DNA of 64,000 nt from Methylobacterium currus (lineage in GTDB: Bacteria > Pseudomonadota > Alphaproteobacteria > Rhizobiales > Beijerinckiaceae), in the NCBI RefSeq assembly GCF_003058325.1, contig NZ_CP028843.1:5809001-5873000 (forward strand), written 5' to 3'. Positions 6,149 through 14,030 of this stretch are shown one piece after another (within the stretch, counting starts at the first letter, position 1; the number at the start of each line of letters is the position of its first letter). The notes below the pieces were generated by a model. That model saw only the letters and a list, made by a program, of their open reading frames with translations. It ran no database searches and had not been told where the DNA came from. The translations under genes and the position numbers were made by a program.

Positions 6149-9073
6149 TCAGGCACCCGGAGCGGCGGACCGCCTCGCGCGGGCGACCGCCTTTCGCAGC
6201 TCCTCGAGGACCAGGACGGCGCTCGCGACGCCGGCGCAGAACAGCCAGTCGCCGGGGCTCAGGGCCACCGTCGAGAAGCCCTGCTGGAGAACGGGCGTGT
6301 AGACGACGGCGACCTGGAGCAGGAGCGACAGCACGATCGAGCCCCAGAGCCAGCGGTTCTTGAACAGGCCGTCGGCCGCGCTCGCCTCCGCGGAGCGCGC
6401 GTTGAACACGTTGAAGAGCTGGCACAGGACGAGAGTCGTGAACGTCATCGTCTGCGCGTAGGCCAGGGTGCCGCTGCCCGCGACGAGCCCGCCGGGCAGG
6501 CAGGCGTCGAACACGAACAGACTGCAGGCGGCGGTCACGATTCCGATGAAAGAGAGGCTCCACGCCATCGCGCCGGTCAGCACGCCCTCGCCCCGGGGGC
6601 GCGGGGGCCGCTTCATCACGGCCGGGTCCACCGGATCGACCGCGAGGGCGAGCGCCGGCGCGCCGTCGGTGACGAAGTTGATCCACAGGATCTGGGTCGC
6701 CAGCAGCGGCAGCACCACCTCGCCGGGGCCGGCGGCGAGCCCGAGAAGCGGGGCCAGCACGACGCCGAGGGCCATCGTCGCCACCTCGCCGAGATTCGAC
6801 GACAGCAGGTAGCGCAGGACCTTGCGGATATTGGCGAAGATCGCCCGTCCTTCCTCGACCGCCGCCACGATGGTGGCGAAGTTGTCGTCGGCCAGCACGA
6901 TGTCGGCCGCCTCCCGGGAGACGTCGGTGCCGGTCACCCCCATGGCGATGCCGATCTCCGCGGCCTTCAGGGCGGGCGCATCGTTCACGCCGTCCCCGGT
7001 CATGGCGACGACGAGGCCGTTGCGCTGCAGCGCCCGCACGATCTGCAGCTTGTGGGCGGGAGCGACGCGGGCATAGACCGAGACGCGGCGCACGGCCTCG
7101 TCGAGCGCCCCCGGCGCCATCGCGTCGATCTGCGCCCCCGTCAGCGCCGTGCCGTCGGAGGCGATGCCGAGCTCGGCCGCGATCGCCGCGGCGGTCCGCG
7201 GGTGATCGCCCGTGATCATGACGCTCCGGATGCCGGCCGCCCTGGCGCGGGCCACCGCCTCGCGCGCCTCCGGGCGGGGCGGATCGCTCATGCCGGCGAG
7301 GCCGAGGAAGACGAGATCCTGCTCGATCCGGTCGTCCGGAGCCGTGGCCTCGCCCTCCGGCACGGCCCGGTGGGCGAGGCCCAGCGTCCGCAGGCCGTCC
7401 CCGGCGAGCGCGGCGTTCGCCGCGAGGATCGCGTCGCGGCGCTCCGGCGTGAGCGGCCGGTCCCGCCCGCCGACGCGCTCGCGCGACGAGCGCGCCAGCA
7501 CGACGTCCGGCGCCCCCTTCACGGCGACGAGGCACGACGGCCCCCCGGTCTCGCGCAGGAGGGTGCTCATCCGCCGGCGCTCGGACGAGAACGGGATCTC
7601 CGCGAGGCGGACGAAGCGGCGGGCCTCGGCGCCGAGGCCGGCTGTCCGCGCTGCGACGAGCAGGGCGCCCTCGGTGGGGTCGCCCTGGATGGCCACGCCG
7701 CCCTCCCGCTCCTGCAGGACGGCGTCGTTGGCGAGCGCCCCCGCCAGCAGCGCCTGCCGCAGCTCGGAGCGGAGCGGCCCGTCGGGGCCGGCCGGGGGAC
7801 CGCCGGGCGTGCTGCGTCCGCTCGCCGTCACCACGGTCCGGACCGTCATCACGTTGCGGGTGAGCGTGCCGGTCTTGTCGGACGCGATCACGTCGGCCGA
7901 GCCCAGGGTCTCCACCGCCGCGAGGTGGCGCACGATCGCCCGCCTGCGGGCCATGCGCAGCATGCCGAGGGAGAGCGCCGCGGTGACGATCGCCGGCAGG
8001 CCTTCCGGAACCGCCGCGACCGCGAGGGCCACCGCCAGGATCAGGGTGTCGAGCAGGGCCGGGAGGGTCCGGATGTGATCGGCCAGCACGATCGTCACGG
8101 CCAGCACGCCGGCGATGGCGAGGACCGCGAGGCCGAGGCGCCGCCCGAGCCGGGCGAGCTCGGTCTGGAGCGGCGTGACCTCGTCCGTCGTCTCCTCCAG
8201 CAGGCCGGCGATGCGTCCGAGCTCGGTCCGCATCCCGGTCGCCGTCACGATGGCGAGGCCCAGCCCGGCGCTGACCGTCGTGCCGCTGAACACCATGGTG
8301 CGGGGCTCGGCCGGATCCGTCTCGCCTCCGGCACGGCGATCGAGGAGCAGGGCGTCCTTGGGCAGGGCATCCTTGGGCAGGGCGTCCTTGGGCAGGGCAT
8401 CCTTGGGCAGGGCATCCTTGGGCAGGGCGTCCTCAGGATGGGCGCCCTTGGGCACCGGAACGCTCTCGCCCGTCAGGGCGGCCTCGTTGGTCAGGAGGGC
8501 GCTCGCCCGGACCAGACGCGCATCGGCCGGGATCGCGTCGCCCTCCTCGATCCGGATGACGTCCCCGGGCACGAGCTCCGCGGCCGGGATCTCCTGGCGC
8601 GTCCCATTGCGGATGACCCGGGCCCGGGCCGCCGACATCCGCCGGAGGGCCGCGACGGCCTGCGCGGCCCGGGCCTCCTGGATGGTGCCGATCGCGGCGT
8701 TGAGGAGCACGATGGCCAGGATGGCGAGCGATTCGAAGGGAAGGCCGGATTGGCCCTCCGCCGCCGCCTCCCGGAGCCACAATCCGGCCGAGACCGCTGC
8801 GGCGACGATGAGCAGCAGGACCAGCGGGTCGGCGAATTGCGCCAGCAGCCGGCGCCAGGCCGGAACGGGCGGCCGGGCGCGCAACGCGTTCGGACCCCAG
8901 CGCGCGGCCCGGGCCCGCACCTCGCCCGGGTCCAGTCCGGTGGCGGGATCGACGGCGAGGGCAGCGGCGACCGCGTCCGGAGCAAGGAACGCCATGTCGC
9001 GCGCGACCGTCCCCCCGGCCGCGGCCGCGTCGATGCCGGGCGCGGCCTGGCCCGTCCGCATCCGGACCGTCAT
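6149..9073 (-). CDS. P2-type cation-transporting ATPase (calcium-ATPase-like)
   Basis: Predicted 974-residue P-type ATPase. The start MTVRM is chosen; several in-frame starts exist and the exact one is uncertain. Landmarks are the actuator loop LTGES (about 201), VPEGLP in M4 (about 355), the phosphorylated Asp399 in DKTGTLT, and TGDGVNDAPAL. M5 has SSNLGEV and M6 NFVTDG, the ion-ligand residues of P2A calcium pumps, so Ca or Mn is the most likely substrate. A five-residue repeat (PKDAL, residues about 213-242) is inserted in the actuator domain right after TGES, which is unusual. A FixK/FNR-like box lies 63 bp upstream of the start, pointing to low-oxygen control. Confidence 0.9.
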   Translation of the reverse strand: MTVRMRTGQAAPGIDAAAAGGTVARDMAFLAPDAVAAALAVDPATGLDPGEVRARAARWGPNALRARPPVPAWRRLLAQFADPLVLLLIVAAAVSAGLWLREAAAEGQSGLPFESLAILAIVLLNAAIGTIQEARAAQAVAALRRMSAARARVIRNGTRQEIPAAELVPGDVIRIEEGDAIPADARLVRASALLTNEAALTGESVPVPKGAHPEDALPKDALPKDALPKDALPKDALPKDALLLDRRAGGETDPAEPRTMVFSGTTVSAGLGLAIVTATGMRTELGRIAGLLEETTDEVTPLQTELARLGRRLGLAVLAIAGVLAVTIVLADHIRTLPALLDTLILAVALAVAAVPEGLPAIVTAALSLGMLRMARRRAIVRHLAAVETLGSADVIASDKTGTLTRNVMTVRTVVTASGRSTPGGPPAGPDGPLRSELRQALLAGALANDAVLQEREGGVAIQGDPTEGALLVAARTAGLGAEARRFVRLAEIPFSSERRRMSTLLRETGGPSCLVAVKGAPDVVLARSSRERVGGRDRPLTPERRDAILAANAALAGDGLRTLGLAHRAVPEGEATAPDDRIEQDLVFLGLAGMSDPPRPEAREAVARARAAGIRSVMITGDHPRTAAAIAAELGIASDGTALTGAQIDAMAPGALDEAVRRVSVYARVAPAHKLQIVRALQRNGLVVAMTGDGVNDAPALKAAEIGIAMGVTGTDVSREAADIVLADDNFATIVAAVEEGRAIFANIRKVLRYLLSSNLGEVATMALGVVLAPLLGLAAGPGEVVLPLLATQILWINFVTDGAPALALAVDPVDPAVMKRPPRPRGEGVLTGAMAWSLSFIGIVTAACSLFVFDACLPGGLVAGSGTLAYAQTMTFTTLVLCQLFNVFNARSAEASAADGLFKNRWLWGSIVLSLLLQVAVVYTPVLQQGFSTVALSPGDWLFCAGVASAVLVLEELRKAVARARRSAAPGA
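8352..8441. repeat. In-frame 15-bp minisatellite in the ATPase actuator domain
   Basis: Six tandem 15-bp units, five near-identical (GCRTCCTTGGGCAGG) and one diverged, encode one PEDAL and five PKDAL on the complementary strand. The array keeps the frame. Near-identity of the units argues for recent expansion by slippage or unequal exchange. Confidence 0.9.
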
Positions 9074-9136
9074 CGTCTGCTGGCCCCCGATCGACTGCGC
9101 TGGACATGACGCTATGACCGATCGGCCGGCGCGTCG

Positions 9137-9150
9137 TTGATCCACCGCAA
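9137..9150. promoter_or_regulatory. FixK/FNR-type box upstream of the cation ATPase
   Basis: TTGATCCACCGCAA matches the FixK consensus TTG(A/C)-N6-(T/G)CAA in full. It sits 63 bp upstream of the chosen ATPase start. An 18-bp-spaced second copy followed it before the ISAs1 insertion. Binding is inferred from the consensus. Confidence 0.6.
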
Positions 9151-9164
9151 CGTGTTGATCCATC

Positions 9165-10428
9165 CAGGGCAATCGGGTGAAGGGTCATGGTGCGACGAGC
9201 CTGACGAGGTAGTCGTCGTCCCAGCCTGCGGTTTTGAGGGCGAGGCGCATGGAATCCTTGCCCTTTTTGCGGGCTGCGACGTTCACCGCGATGTGGCGGA
9301 CCGTCAGCATGTTCTCGGGGGCATGAGCAGTACGGATGCGAGACTGATCGTCGTGGAAGGTGACGTCGAGGATCCAATGCAGGCCGTTCTCGATCGCCCA
9401 ATGCTGCCGGACGGCAGGCCCGAGGCGGTCGGCGCCGAGCGGTGACGAGGTCAGATAGCAGCGCGTCTCACGCTCGATCCTGTTTACCGGGTCACGGGTG
9501 CTCAAGTCACGGGTGCTGTCGACGACGATGAGGCTCTTCAACCCCGGCCAGGCGTGGCGCGCCTGGAGCCAGGCGACCTGATGGATGACAGTCACGCGCC
9601 GGGTCTCGATCCGCCCGTGATCGCCCTCGACGGTCTCGTGCGTGCTGACGGTGCAATCGGCAAAGTCCCGAGCTTTCTGTTCCTCGACGAAGAGCGTGAC
9701 GTCCTCGTGCAGCGTGCCCTGGTTGCCCTTGAGCGCCAGGACATAGTCGGCCTTCTTGTCGAGGATCTTGTGGGCGATGGCACGCTGGCAGCCCATCGCA
9801 TCGATGGTGACGATCGCCCCCTCGATCGACAGGAGGTCGAGCAGGGCCGGGATTACCGCGATCTCGTTGGACTTTCCGCTCACCTTGGTCTGGGCCAGCA
9901 CCAACCGCTGGCGTGCGGCGAAGGCGGAGACGACGTGAAGGGCATCTCGCGCACCGGCCCGGCCCGAGCGCCGCGAGGTCTTGCCGTCGATCGCGATCAC
10001 GTCGAGCGGCGTTTGCGTCAGCGTCGCGGCCCAGGCCGCAAAGCAGCGTCGAAATGCGACGGGATCGAGCGCCGCGAAGATGTCACCGAGATGATCGTGG
10101 CTCGGCGTGCCGTTCCGGAACGGCAGAAATCGGCGCAGAAGGTCGAGTTTCGTGTGACCGAACCGGGCGATATCGGTGAAGCCTTCAGCCCCCGCCAGGA
10201 TGGCCAGCAACGCCAGCAGCAGAACCTCGTCCAGGCGATAGGCGACTTTGCCGGGCTGGCGCGGATCGGGCAGGTCCGCGAAATGATCGAGAAACACCGT
10301 CGCCTCGAACACCGCCGCTACCGGCTCGCTCGCCTCGTCCATCGCCCGCCTCCTAAACCACGTCGTGGCGGACGACCGATTCAGAGCTTCCGGTCCTTGT
10401 CACCTCCCGCATTCACCCGATTGCCCTG
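9165..10428 (-). mobile_element. ISAs1-family insertion sequence, complete, 1264 bp
   Basis: The element is bounded by perfect 16-bp inverted repeats, CAGGGCAATCGGGTGA at 9165-9180 and its complement at 10413-10428. Outside these lie perfect 10-bp direct repeats TTGATCCATC (9155-9164 and 10429-10438), the target-site duplication, whose length fits the ISAs1 family. One intact transposase fills the interior. Intact ends, gene and duplication point to a recent and possibly still mobile insertion. It lies between the divergent ATPase and universal-stress genes and inside one of two tandem FixK-like boxes. Confidence 0.92.
9185..10342 (-). CDS. ISAs1 family DDE transposase
   Basis: Predicted 385-residue transposase of the ISAs1 (H-repeat) family, with the N-terminal segment FADLPDPRQPGKVAY typical of the DUF4338/H-repeat-associated domain. 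Candidate catalytic acids are Asp in VIAIDGKTSR, Asp in IVTIDAMGCQ and Glu in HWAIENGLHW, close to the start of the DVTFHDD segment. It is full length with no frameshift. It starts just inside the right inverted repeat and ends just inside the left one, so it is the only gene of the element and should be self-sufficient for transposition. Confidence 0.95.
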   Translation of the reverse strand: MDEASEPVAAVFEATVFLDHFADLPDPRQPGKVAYRLDEVLLLALLAILAGAEGFTDIARFGHTKLDLLRRFLPFRNGTPSHDHLGDIFAALDPVAFRRCFAAWAATLTQTPLDVIAIDGKTSRRSGRAGARDALHVVSAFAARQRLVLAQTKVSGKSNEIAVIPALLDLLSIEGAIVTIDAMGCQRAIAHKILDKKADYVLALKGNQGTLHEDVTLFVEEQKARDFADCTVSTHETVEGDHGRIETRRVTVIHQVAWLQARHAWPGLKSLIVVDSTRDLSTRDPVNRIERETRCYLTSSPLGADRLGPAVRQHWAIENGLHWILDVTFHDDQSRIRTAHAPENMLTVRHIAVNVAARKKGKDSMRLALKTAGWDDDYLVRLVAP

Positions 10429-10442
10429 TTGATCCATCGCAA
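10429..10442. promoter_or_regulatory. FixK/FNR-type box upstream of the first universal stress gene
   Basis: TTGATCCATCGCAA matches TTG(A/C)-N6-(T/G)CAA. Its first ten bases are the right-hand copy of the IS target duplication, so the full box survived on this side. It is 156 bp upstream of the chosen start of the downstream universal stress gene. Confidence 0.6.
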
Positions 10443-10598
10443 TGTGCGCGCGAAGCCTGTCTGCTAAGCATATTTTGCGAGACTGGCCGCTGGTTTTACG
10501 ATCAAAACCTGCGGCGCGACCAAACTAGGCGGACAAAGCGTTGTCCTGTCGATGCAAGTCTGCTTACACTCATGATATCGGACGCGAGCGGGGCGGCC

Positions 10599-11441
10599 AT
10601 GATCGAGAACCTCCGGACCATCCTGATCGCCCTGACCGAGCGGCTGGACGACGAAACCCCGTCTGGCGCGCTCGCCTACGGCCTGTCGCTCGCCGAGAAG
10701 GCGCAGGCGCGGGTGACCGTCCAGGCAGTCTCGGTCCGCCTCGTCTTGCCGCATGCCTGGATCAGCCGCTTCGTCGGCATGGTCGTCGCCGCCGAGAACC
10801 GGCGGCTGCGGGAGCTGGCGGAGGAGGTGGCCGAGCGGGCCCGGGGCGATGCGGCCGCTGCCGGCATCCTGTGCACGACGCAGACCGAGCACCTTTCCTC
10901 TGACCGCCTGCTGGCGAGCTTCGCGGCCCAGGCCCGCCTCCACGATCTCGCGGTGATCGAGGCGGCGCCGCGGAGCCTGACGGTCGATCGCGGCCTGATC
11001 GAGACCCTGCTGTTCGAGAGCGGCCGCCCCCTGATCGTCGTCCCGCCGGGCTGCGAGACCTTCGCGGCGCGCCGCATCCTCGTCGCCTGGGACGGCAGCG
11101 CCCAGGCCGCCCGCGCCCTGCACGACGCCCTGCCGTTCCTCCGCCTGGCCGAACGCGTCGAGATCGTCGCGGTGACCGGCGAGAAGGACCTGTCGCACGC
11201 GGTGCCGGGGGTGGAGGTGGCCCCCGGTCTGGCGCATCACGGCGTTGCCGTGACGGTCACCGATCTGCCGGCCGGGGACGGAGACGTCGCGGGCGTGCTG
11301 CGCCGGCACGCGACGGAGATGGGGGCCGACATGATCGTGATGGGCGCCTTCGTCCGCTCGCTCCTGGCCGAGACGGTGCTCGGAGGGGTGACGCAGGCCA
11401 TGCTGGGCTCCTGCCCGGTTCCGATCCTGATGGCGCATTGA
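10599..11441 (+). CDS. Tandem-domain universal stress protein
   Basis: Predicted 280-residue UspA-type protein with two Usp domains. The ATG giving MIENLRTILIALT fits the usual start of the first domain; upstream in-frame starts run into sequence with no domain. The second domain (from about residue 150, RRILVAWDGS) ends in GAFVRSLLAETVLGGVTQAML, which fits the G-2X-G-9X-G(S/T) nucleotide-binding region only loosely. Such proteins support survival in energy or oxygen limitation and are common members of FixK or FNR regulons. It converges on a second Usp gene, and a FixK-like box precedes it. ATP binding cannot be settled from sequence alone. Confidence 0.88.
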   Translation: MIENLRTILIALTERLDDETPSGALAYGLSLAEKAQARVTVQAVSVRLVLPHAWISRFVGMVVAAENRRLRELAEEVAERARGDAAAAGILCTTQTEHLSSDRLLASFAAQARLHDLAVIEAAPRSLTVDRGLIETLLFESGRPLIVVPPGCETFAARRILVAWDGSAQAARALHDALPFLRLAERVEIVAVTGEKDLSHAVPGVEVAPGLAHHGVAVTVTDLPAGDGDVAGVLRRHATEMGADMIVMGAFVRSLLAETVLGGVTQAMLGSCPVPILMAH

Positions 11442-11540
11442 GGAATGGCCGGCCGTCGGGCGATGCGCCCGGTGGCCGGATCGGGATGCAGGCTCGCGCG
11501 TATCGCGGCGGTGTCCGGGCGCGTCCCTTCGAAATCCGTG

Positions 11541-12350
11541 TCAGTGGCTCATCAGGCAGCAGACCGGGGTGTGGGCCAGCAGGTCCCGGGTGACCCCGCC
11601 GAAGGCCCATTCGCGCAGACGCGAATGGCCGTAGGCGCCCGCCACGATGAGGTCGGCCCCGCATTCCGCCGCCGCACCCACGAGCGCTTCGGCGGTGGTG
11701 ACGCCGGTCGCGTCCGGCGCCACCACCCGCGTGGCGATACTATGGTCCCTCAGGAGGCCGACGAGATCCTGCGTGCCGGCCGGCTTTCCGTCATCGACCG
11801 ACGCGATGACGACCTGGGAGGCCCGCCGCAGGAGCGGCAGGGCGTCCCGCACCGCACGGCGGGCCTCGCGGGTGTTCTTCCAGCCGATCAGGACGCGCCG
11901 GGCCTCGAGATGGTCGATGCCGGGCGGCACCACCAGAATCGGTCCCCCGAGCTGCATCGCGAGGTCGCCCGGATCGATCGCGAAGGGGAAGGAGGCCGGG
12001 TCCTCCCGGCGGCCGACCACGACGAGGTCGGCCGCGGCGGCCTGCGCGACCAGGAAGGGCAGCGAGGGGGCGAGGCCCGAGCGCCACGATACGCGCTTGC
12101 GCGCGCCCGTCTCGGTCTCGAAGACCGCCTGCGCCCGCGTCAGATCGTTCATGACGATCTCGGTCGCGGCCGCCAGGGCGTAGCTGCTCCCGAGCGTCGG
12201 GCCGACCGGGGGGACCCCGAAGGGCGGCTCGCCCGCCGCGATGCCGATCAGGCCGGCCCCGAGATCGTCCGCGAGATGACCGGCGAGGCGCAGGCGCTCG
12301 CGCGCCGCTTGCGTGAGATCGACGGCGACCATGATGCTGGCGAATGGCAT
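11541..12350 (-). CDS. Tandem-domain universal stress protein
   Basis: Predicted 269-residue protein of the same type as its convergent neighbour. The ATG giving MPFASIMVAVDLT is preceded by GGAG at a suitable distance. The N-terminal domain has MVAVDLT and VVVGRRED. The C-terminal domain has RRVLIGWKNTREARRAV and ends with GAYGHSRLREWAFGGVTRDLL, the nucleotide-binding signature region G-2X-G-9X-G. A 17-bp palindrome lies about 30 bp upstream of the start codon and may be a variant FixK-like site. Presumed role is stress endurance under low oxygen or nutrient limitation. Confidence 0.88.
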   Translation of the reverse strand: MPFASIMVAVDLTQAARERLRLAGHLADDLGAGLIGIAAGEPPFGVPPVGPTLGSSYALAAATEIVMNDLTRAQAVFETETGARKRVSWRSGLAPSLPFLVAQAAAADLVVVGRREDPASFPFAIDPGDLAMQLGGPILVVPPGIDHLEARRVLIGWKNTREARRAVRDALPLLRRASQVVIASVDDGKPAGTQDLVGLLRDHSIATRVVAPDATGVTTAEALVGAAAECGADLIVAGAYGHSRLREWAFGGVTRDLLAHTPVCCLMSH

Positions 12351-12377
12351 GCGAGCACTCCGGTTGGTTCTCATCAA

Positions 12378-12394
12378 AGTTGCATAGCGCAACT
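12378..12394. promoter_or_regulatory. Palindrome upstream of the second Usp gene, possible operator
   Basis: AGTTGCATAGCGCAACT has perfect 6-bp arms around a 5-bp centre. Its core TTGC-N5-GCAA resembles a FixK box but is one base shorter (13 rather than 14). It could be a decayed box or an unrelated operator. Confidence 0.35.
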
Positions 12395-12595
12395 CTGCTC
12401 AGCTTCTTGGTTTCGCATCCTTTCGCCGCCGAACCGGTGACCACCTCGGCACCGGCCGTCCGCGGCCGGCGGAATGATGCTTGGCGGCCCGGCCGGACGG
12501 CGATCCGCCATGCCTCATCGGGTCGGAATTGCGGCGTCCGACAGGATGCCTTCCCCTTCATGGCGGCGGCGCGGCCGTGGCTCGTCGCGGTCTCT

Positions 12596-12811
12596 TCAAG
12601 CGGCGCGTTCGGACAGGACCGCGACGTCGCAACTGTCCGCTCGCAGCCGCCAATCGACGATGCCGGCCGCCTCGCAGAAGCGGGTCTTGGCGAGGGCGAG
12701 GGCCGAGGTCTCGCAGGGCGCGGACACCACGGCCTGCTGCTGAAGAACGCGCCGGTCATGGCCGGTGTCGTCCAGCACGACTTTGTGGAAGGTCACGAGG
12801 TACTCGCGCAT
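12596..12811 (-). CDS. 71-residue hypothetical protein under a FixK-like box
   Basis: Small protein starting MREYLVTFHKVVL, with a GGAGACAGG Shine-Dalgarno upstream. It has two Cys residues (SAPCETSA and TRFCEAAG) plus one near the C-terminus (DSCDVAVL), and no signal peptide or membrane helix. The N-terminal half reads like a beta-hairpin-containing stress-regulon protein. I do not recognise a family. A perfect FixK/FNR-like box lies 55 bp upstream, and the gene sits among stress genes, so it is probably expressed with them. Function unknown. Confidence 0.6.
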   Translation of the reverse strand: MREYLVTFHKVVLDDTGHDRRVLQQQAVVSAPCETSALALAKTRFCEAAGIVDWRLRADSCDVAVLSERAA

Positions 12812-12866
12812 GGCCTGTCTCCGTCCGCGGGAGACGGGATCGTCGGCCCCGGCAAGGGCAGGGGCC

Positions 12867-12880
12867 TTGATCCAGCGCAA
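12867..12880. promoter_or_regulatory. FixK/FNR-type box between the 71-residue gene and the MBL-fold gene
   Basis: TTGATCCAGCGCAA matches TTG(A/C)-N6-(T/G)CAA and differs by one base from each of the two boxes near the IS element. It is 55 bp upstream of the leftward small gene and 136 bp upstream of the rightward MBL-fold gene, so it could serve either or both. Confidence 0.6.
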
Positions 12881-13016
12881 GGCCGCGTGCGGTACGGGGC
12901 CCACGGCCCGCATCGCCCGGCTCGTCATCGCGGCTCGACCCCGCGCACCGCCTTGACGGGAGGAGCGCGGTGCTGGACGAGCGGACGATTGGCGAAAGCT
13001 GCCGCTGGTGGACCCC

Positions 13017-13985
13017 ATGACGACCAAAGACGATCGCTCCCCGACACGACGGATGATCCTCGGCGGCACGGCGGCCCTGGCCGCGATCCTCTCCGTCAAG
13101 GGTGCGGCGTCGCAATCGGCCGGACCCGCACCCGCCGCGCGCCGCTCGCGCCTGGTGCTCCTCGGCACCGCCGGGGGCCCGACGCCGAAGCCGAACCGGG
13201 CCGCGCCGGCCCAGGCCATCGTGGTCGACGGGCATACCTACCTGGTCGATGCCGGCAACGGGACCGGCCGGCAGATGGTACTGGCGAAGCTGAAGCTCGG
13301 CTCGCTCGACTCGGTGTTCCTCACCCACCAGCATTCGGACCACAATGCCGATTACGGCAACGTGCTGCTGCTCGCCTGGGCGACCGACCTCGCCCACCGC
13401 GTCGACACCTACGGACCGCCGCCGCTCGCCCGGATGACGCGCCAGTTCCTCGATCTCAACGAGTACGACATCAAGACCCGCATGGCCGACGAGGGCCGCC
13501 CGGCCCTCGCCGACCTGATCGTGCCGCACGAGATCACCGGGCCCGGCCCCGTGATGCGCGACGAGCGCGTCACCGTGACGGCCGCCCTGGTGCAGCATCC
13601 GCCGGTCGAGCCGGCCTTCGCCTACCGGTTCGACTGCCCGGACCGGTCGATCGTGATCTCGGGCGATACCCGCTTCTCGCCGAACCTGATCGCGCTCGCC
13701 AAGGGGGCCGACATCCTCGTCCACGAGGTGATGTACCTGCCCGAGCTCGAGAAGCTGATCGCCACGGAGCCCAACGCCACGACGTTGCGCGAGCACCTGA
13801 TCGCCAGCCACACGACCACCGCGGAGGTCGGGCGCGTCGCGACCGAGGCCGGCGTCAGGACGCTGGTCCTGTCGCATTTCGTGCCGGGCGGCTACCCGTT
13901 CATCACGGACGAGGTCTGGCGCGACGCCGTGCGGCCGCACTTCAAGGGCGAGATCGTCGTCGGCCGCGACTTGATGGAGCTTTGA
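13017..13985 (+). CDS. Tat-exported metallo-beta-lactamase-fold hydrolase
   Basis: Predicted 322-residue protein. The N-terminus carries a twin-arginine type signal (SPTRRMILGGTAALAA), suggesting folded export to the periplasm. The MBL motif HQHSDHN (about residue 105) gives the HxHxDH metal ligands. Further ligand candidates are His in LVQHPPV, Asp in SGDTRFS and the C-terminal His in VLSHFVPGG. The pattern resembles RNase Z-like or arylsulfatase-like MBL proteins; the natural substrate is unknown. ATG was preferred over a GTG three codons earlier. The gene lies downstream of a FixK-like box shared with the divergent small gene. Confidence 0.85.
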   Translation: MTTKDDRSPTRRMILGGTAALAAILSVKGAASQSAGPAPAARRSRLVLLGTAGGPTPKPNRAAPAQAIVVDGHTYLVDAGNGTGRQMVLAKLKLGSLDSVFLTHQHSDHNADYGNVLLLAWATDLAHRVDTYGPPPLARMTRQFLDLNEYDIKTRMADEGRPALADLIVPHEITGPGPVMRDERVTVTAALVQHPPVEPAFAYRFDCPDRSIVISGDTRFSPNLIALAKGADILVHEVMYLPELEKLIATEPNATTLREHLIASHTTTAEVGRVATEAGVRTLVLSHFVPGGYPFITDEVWRDAVRPHFKGEIVVGRDLMEL

Positions 13986-14030
13986 GCGCCTGCGACGTCG
14001 ATCGTCGGGCGGGGGCGTTCTCGCCCCGCC

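Noticed and set aside
6026..9109. A long rightward frame opposite the cation ATPase
   Set aside because: Composition is low-complexity and it is fully antisense to an ATPase with all catalytic motifs.
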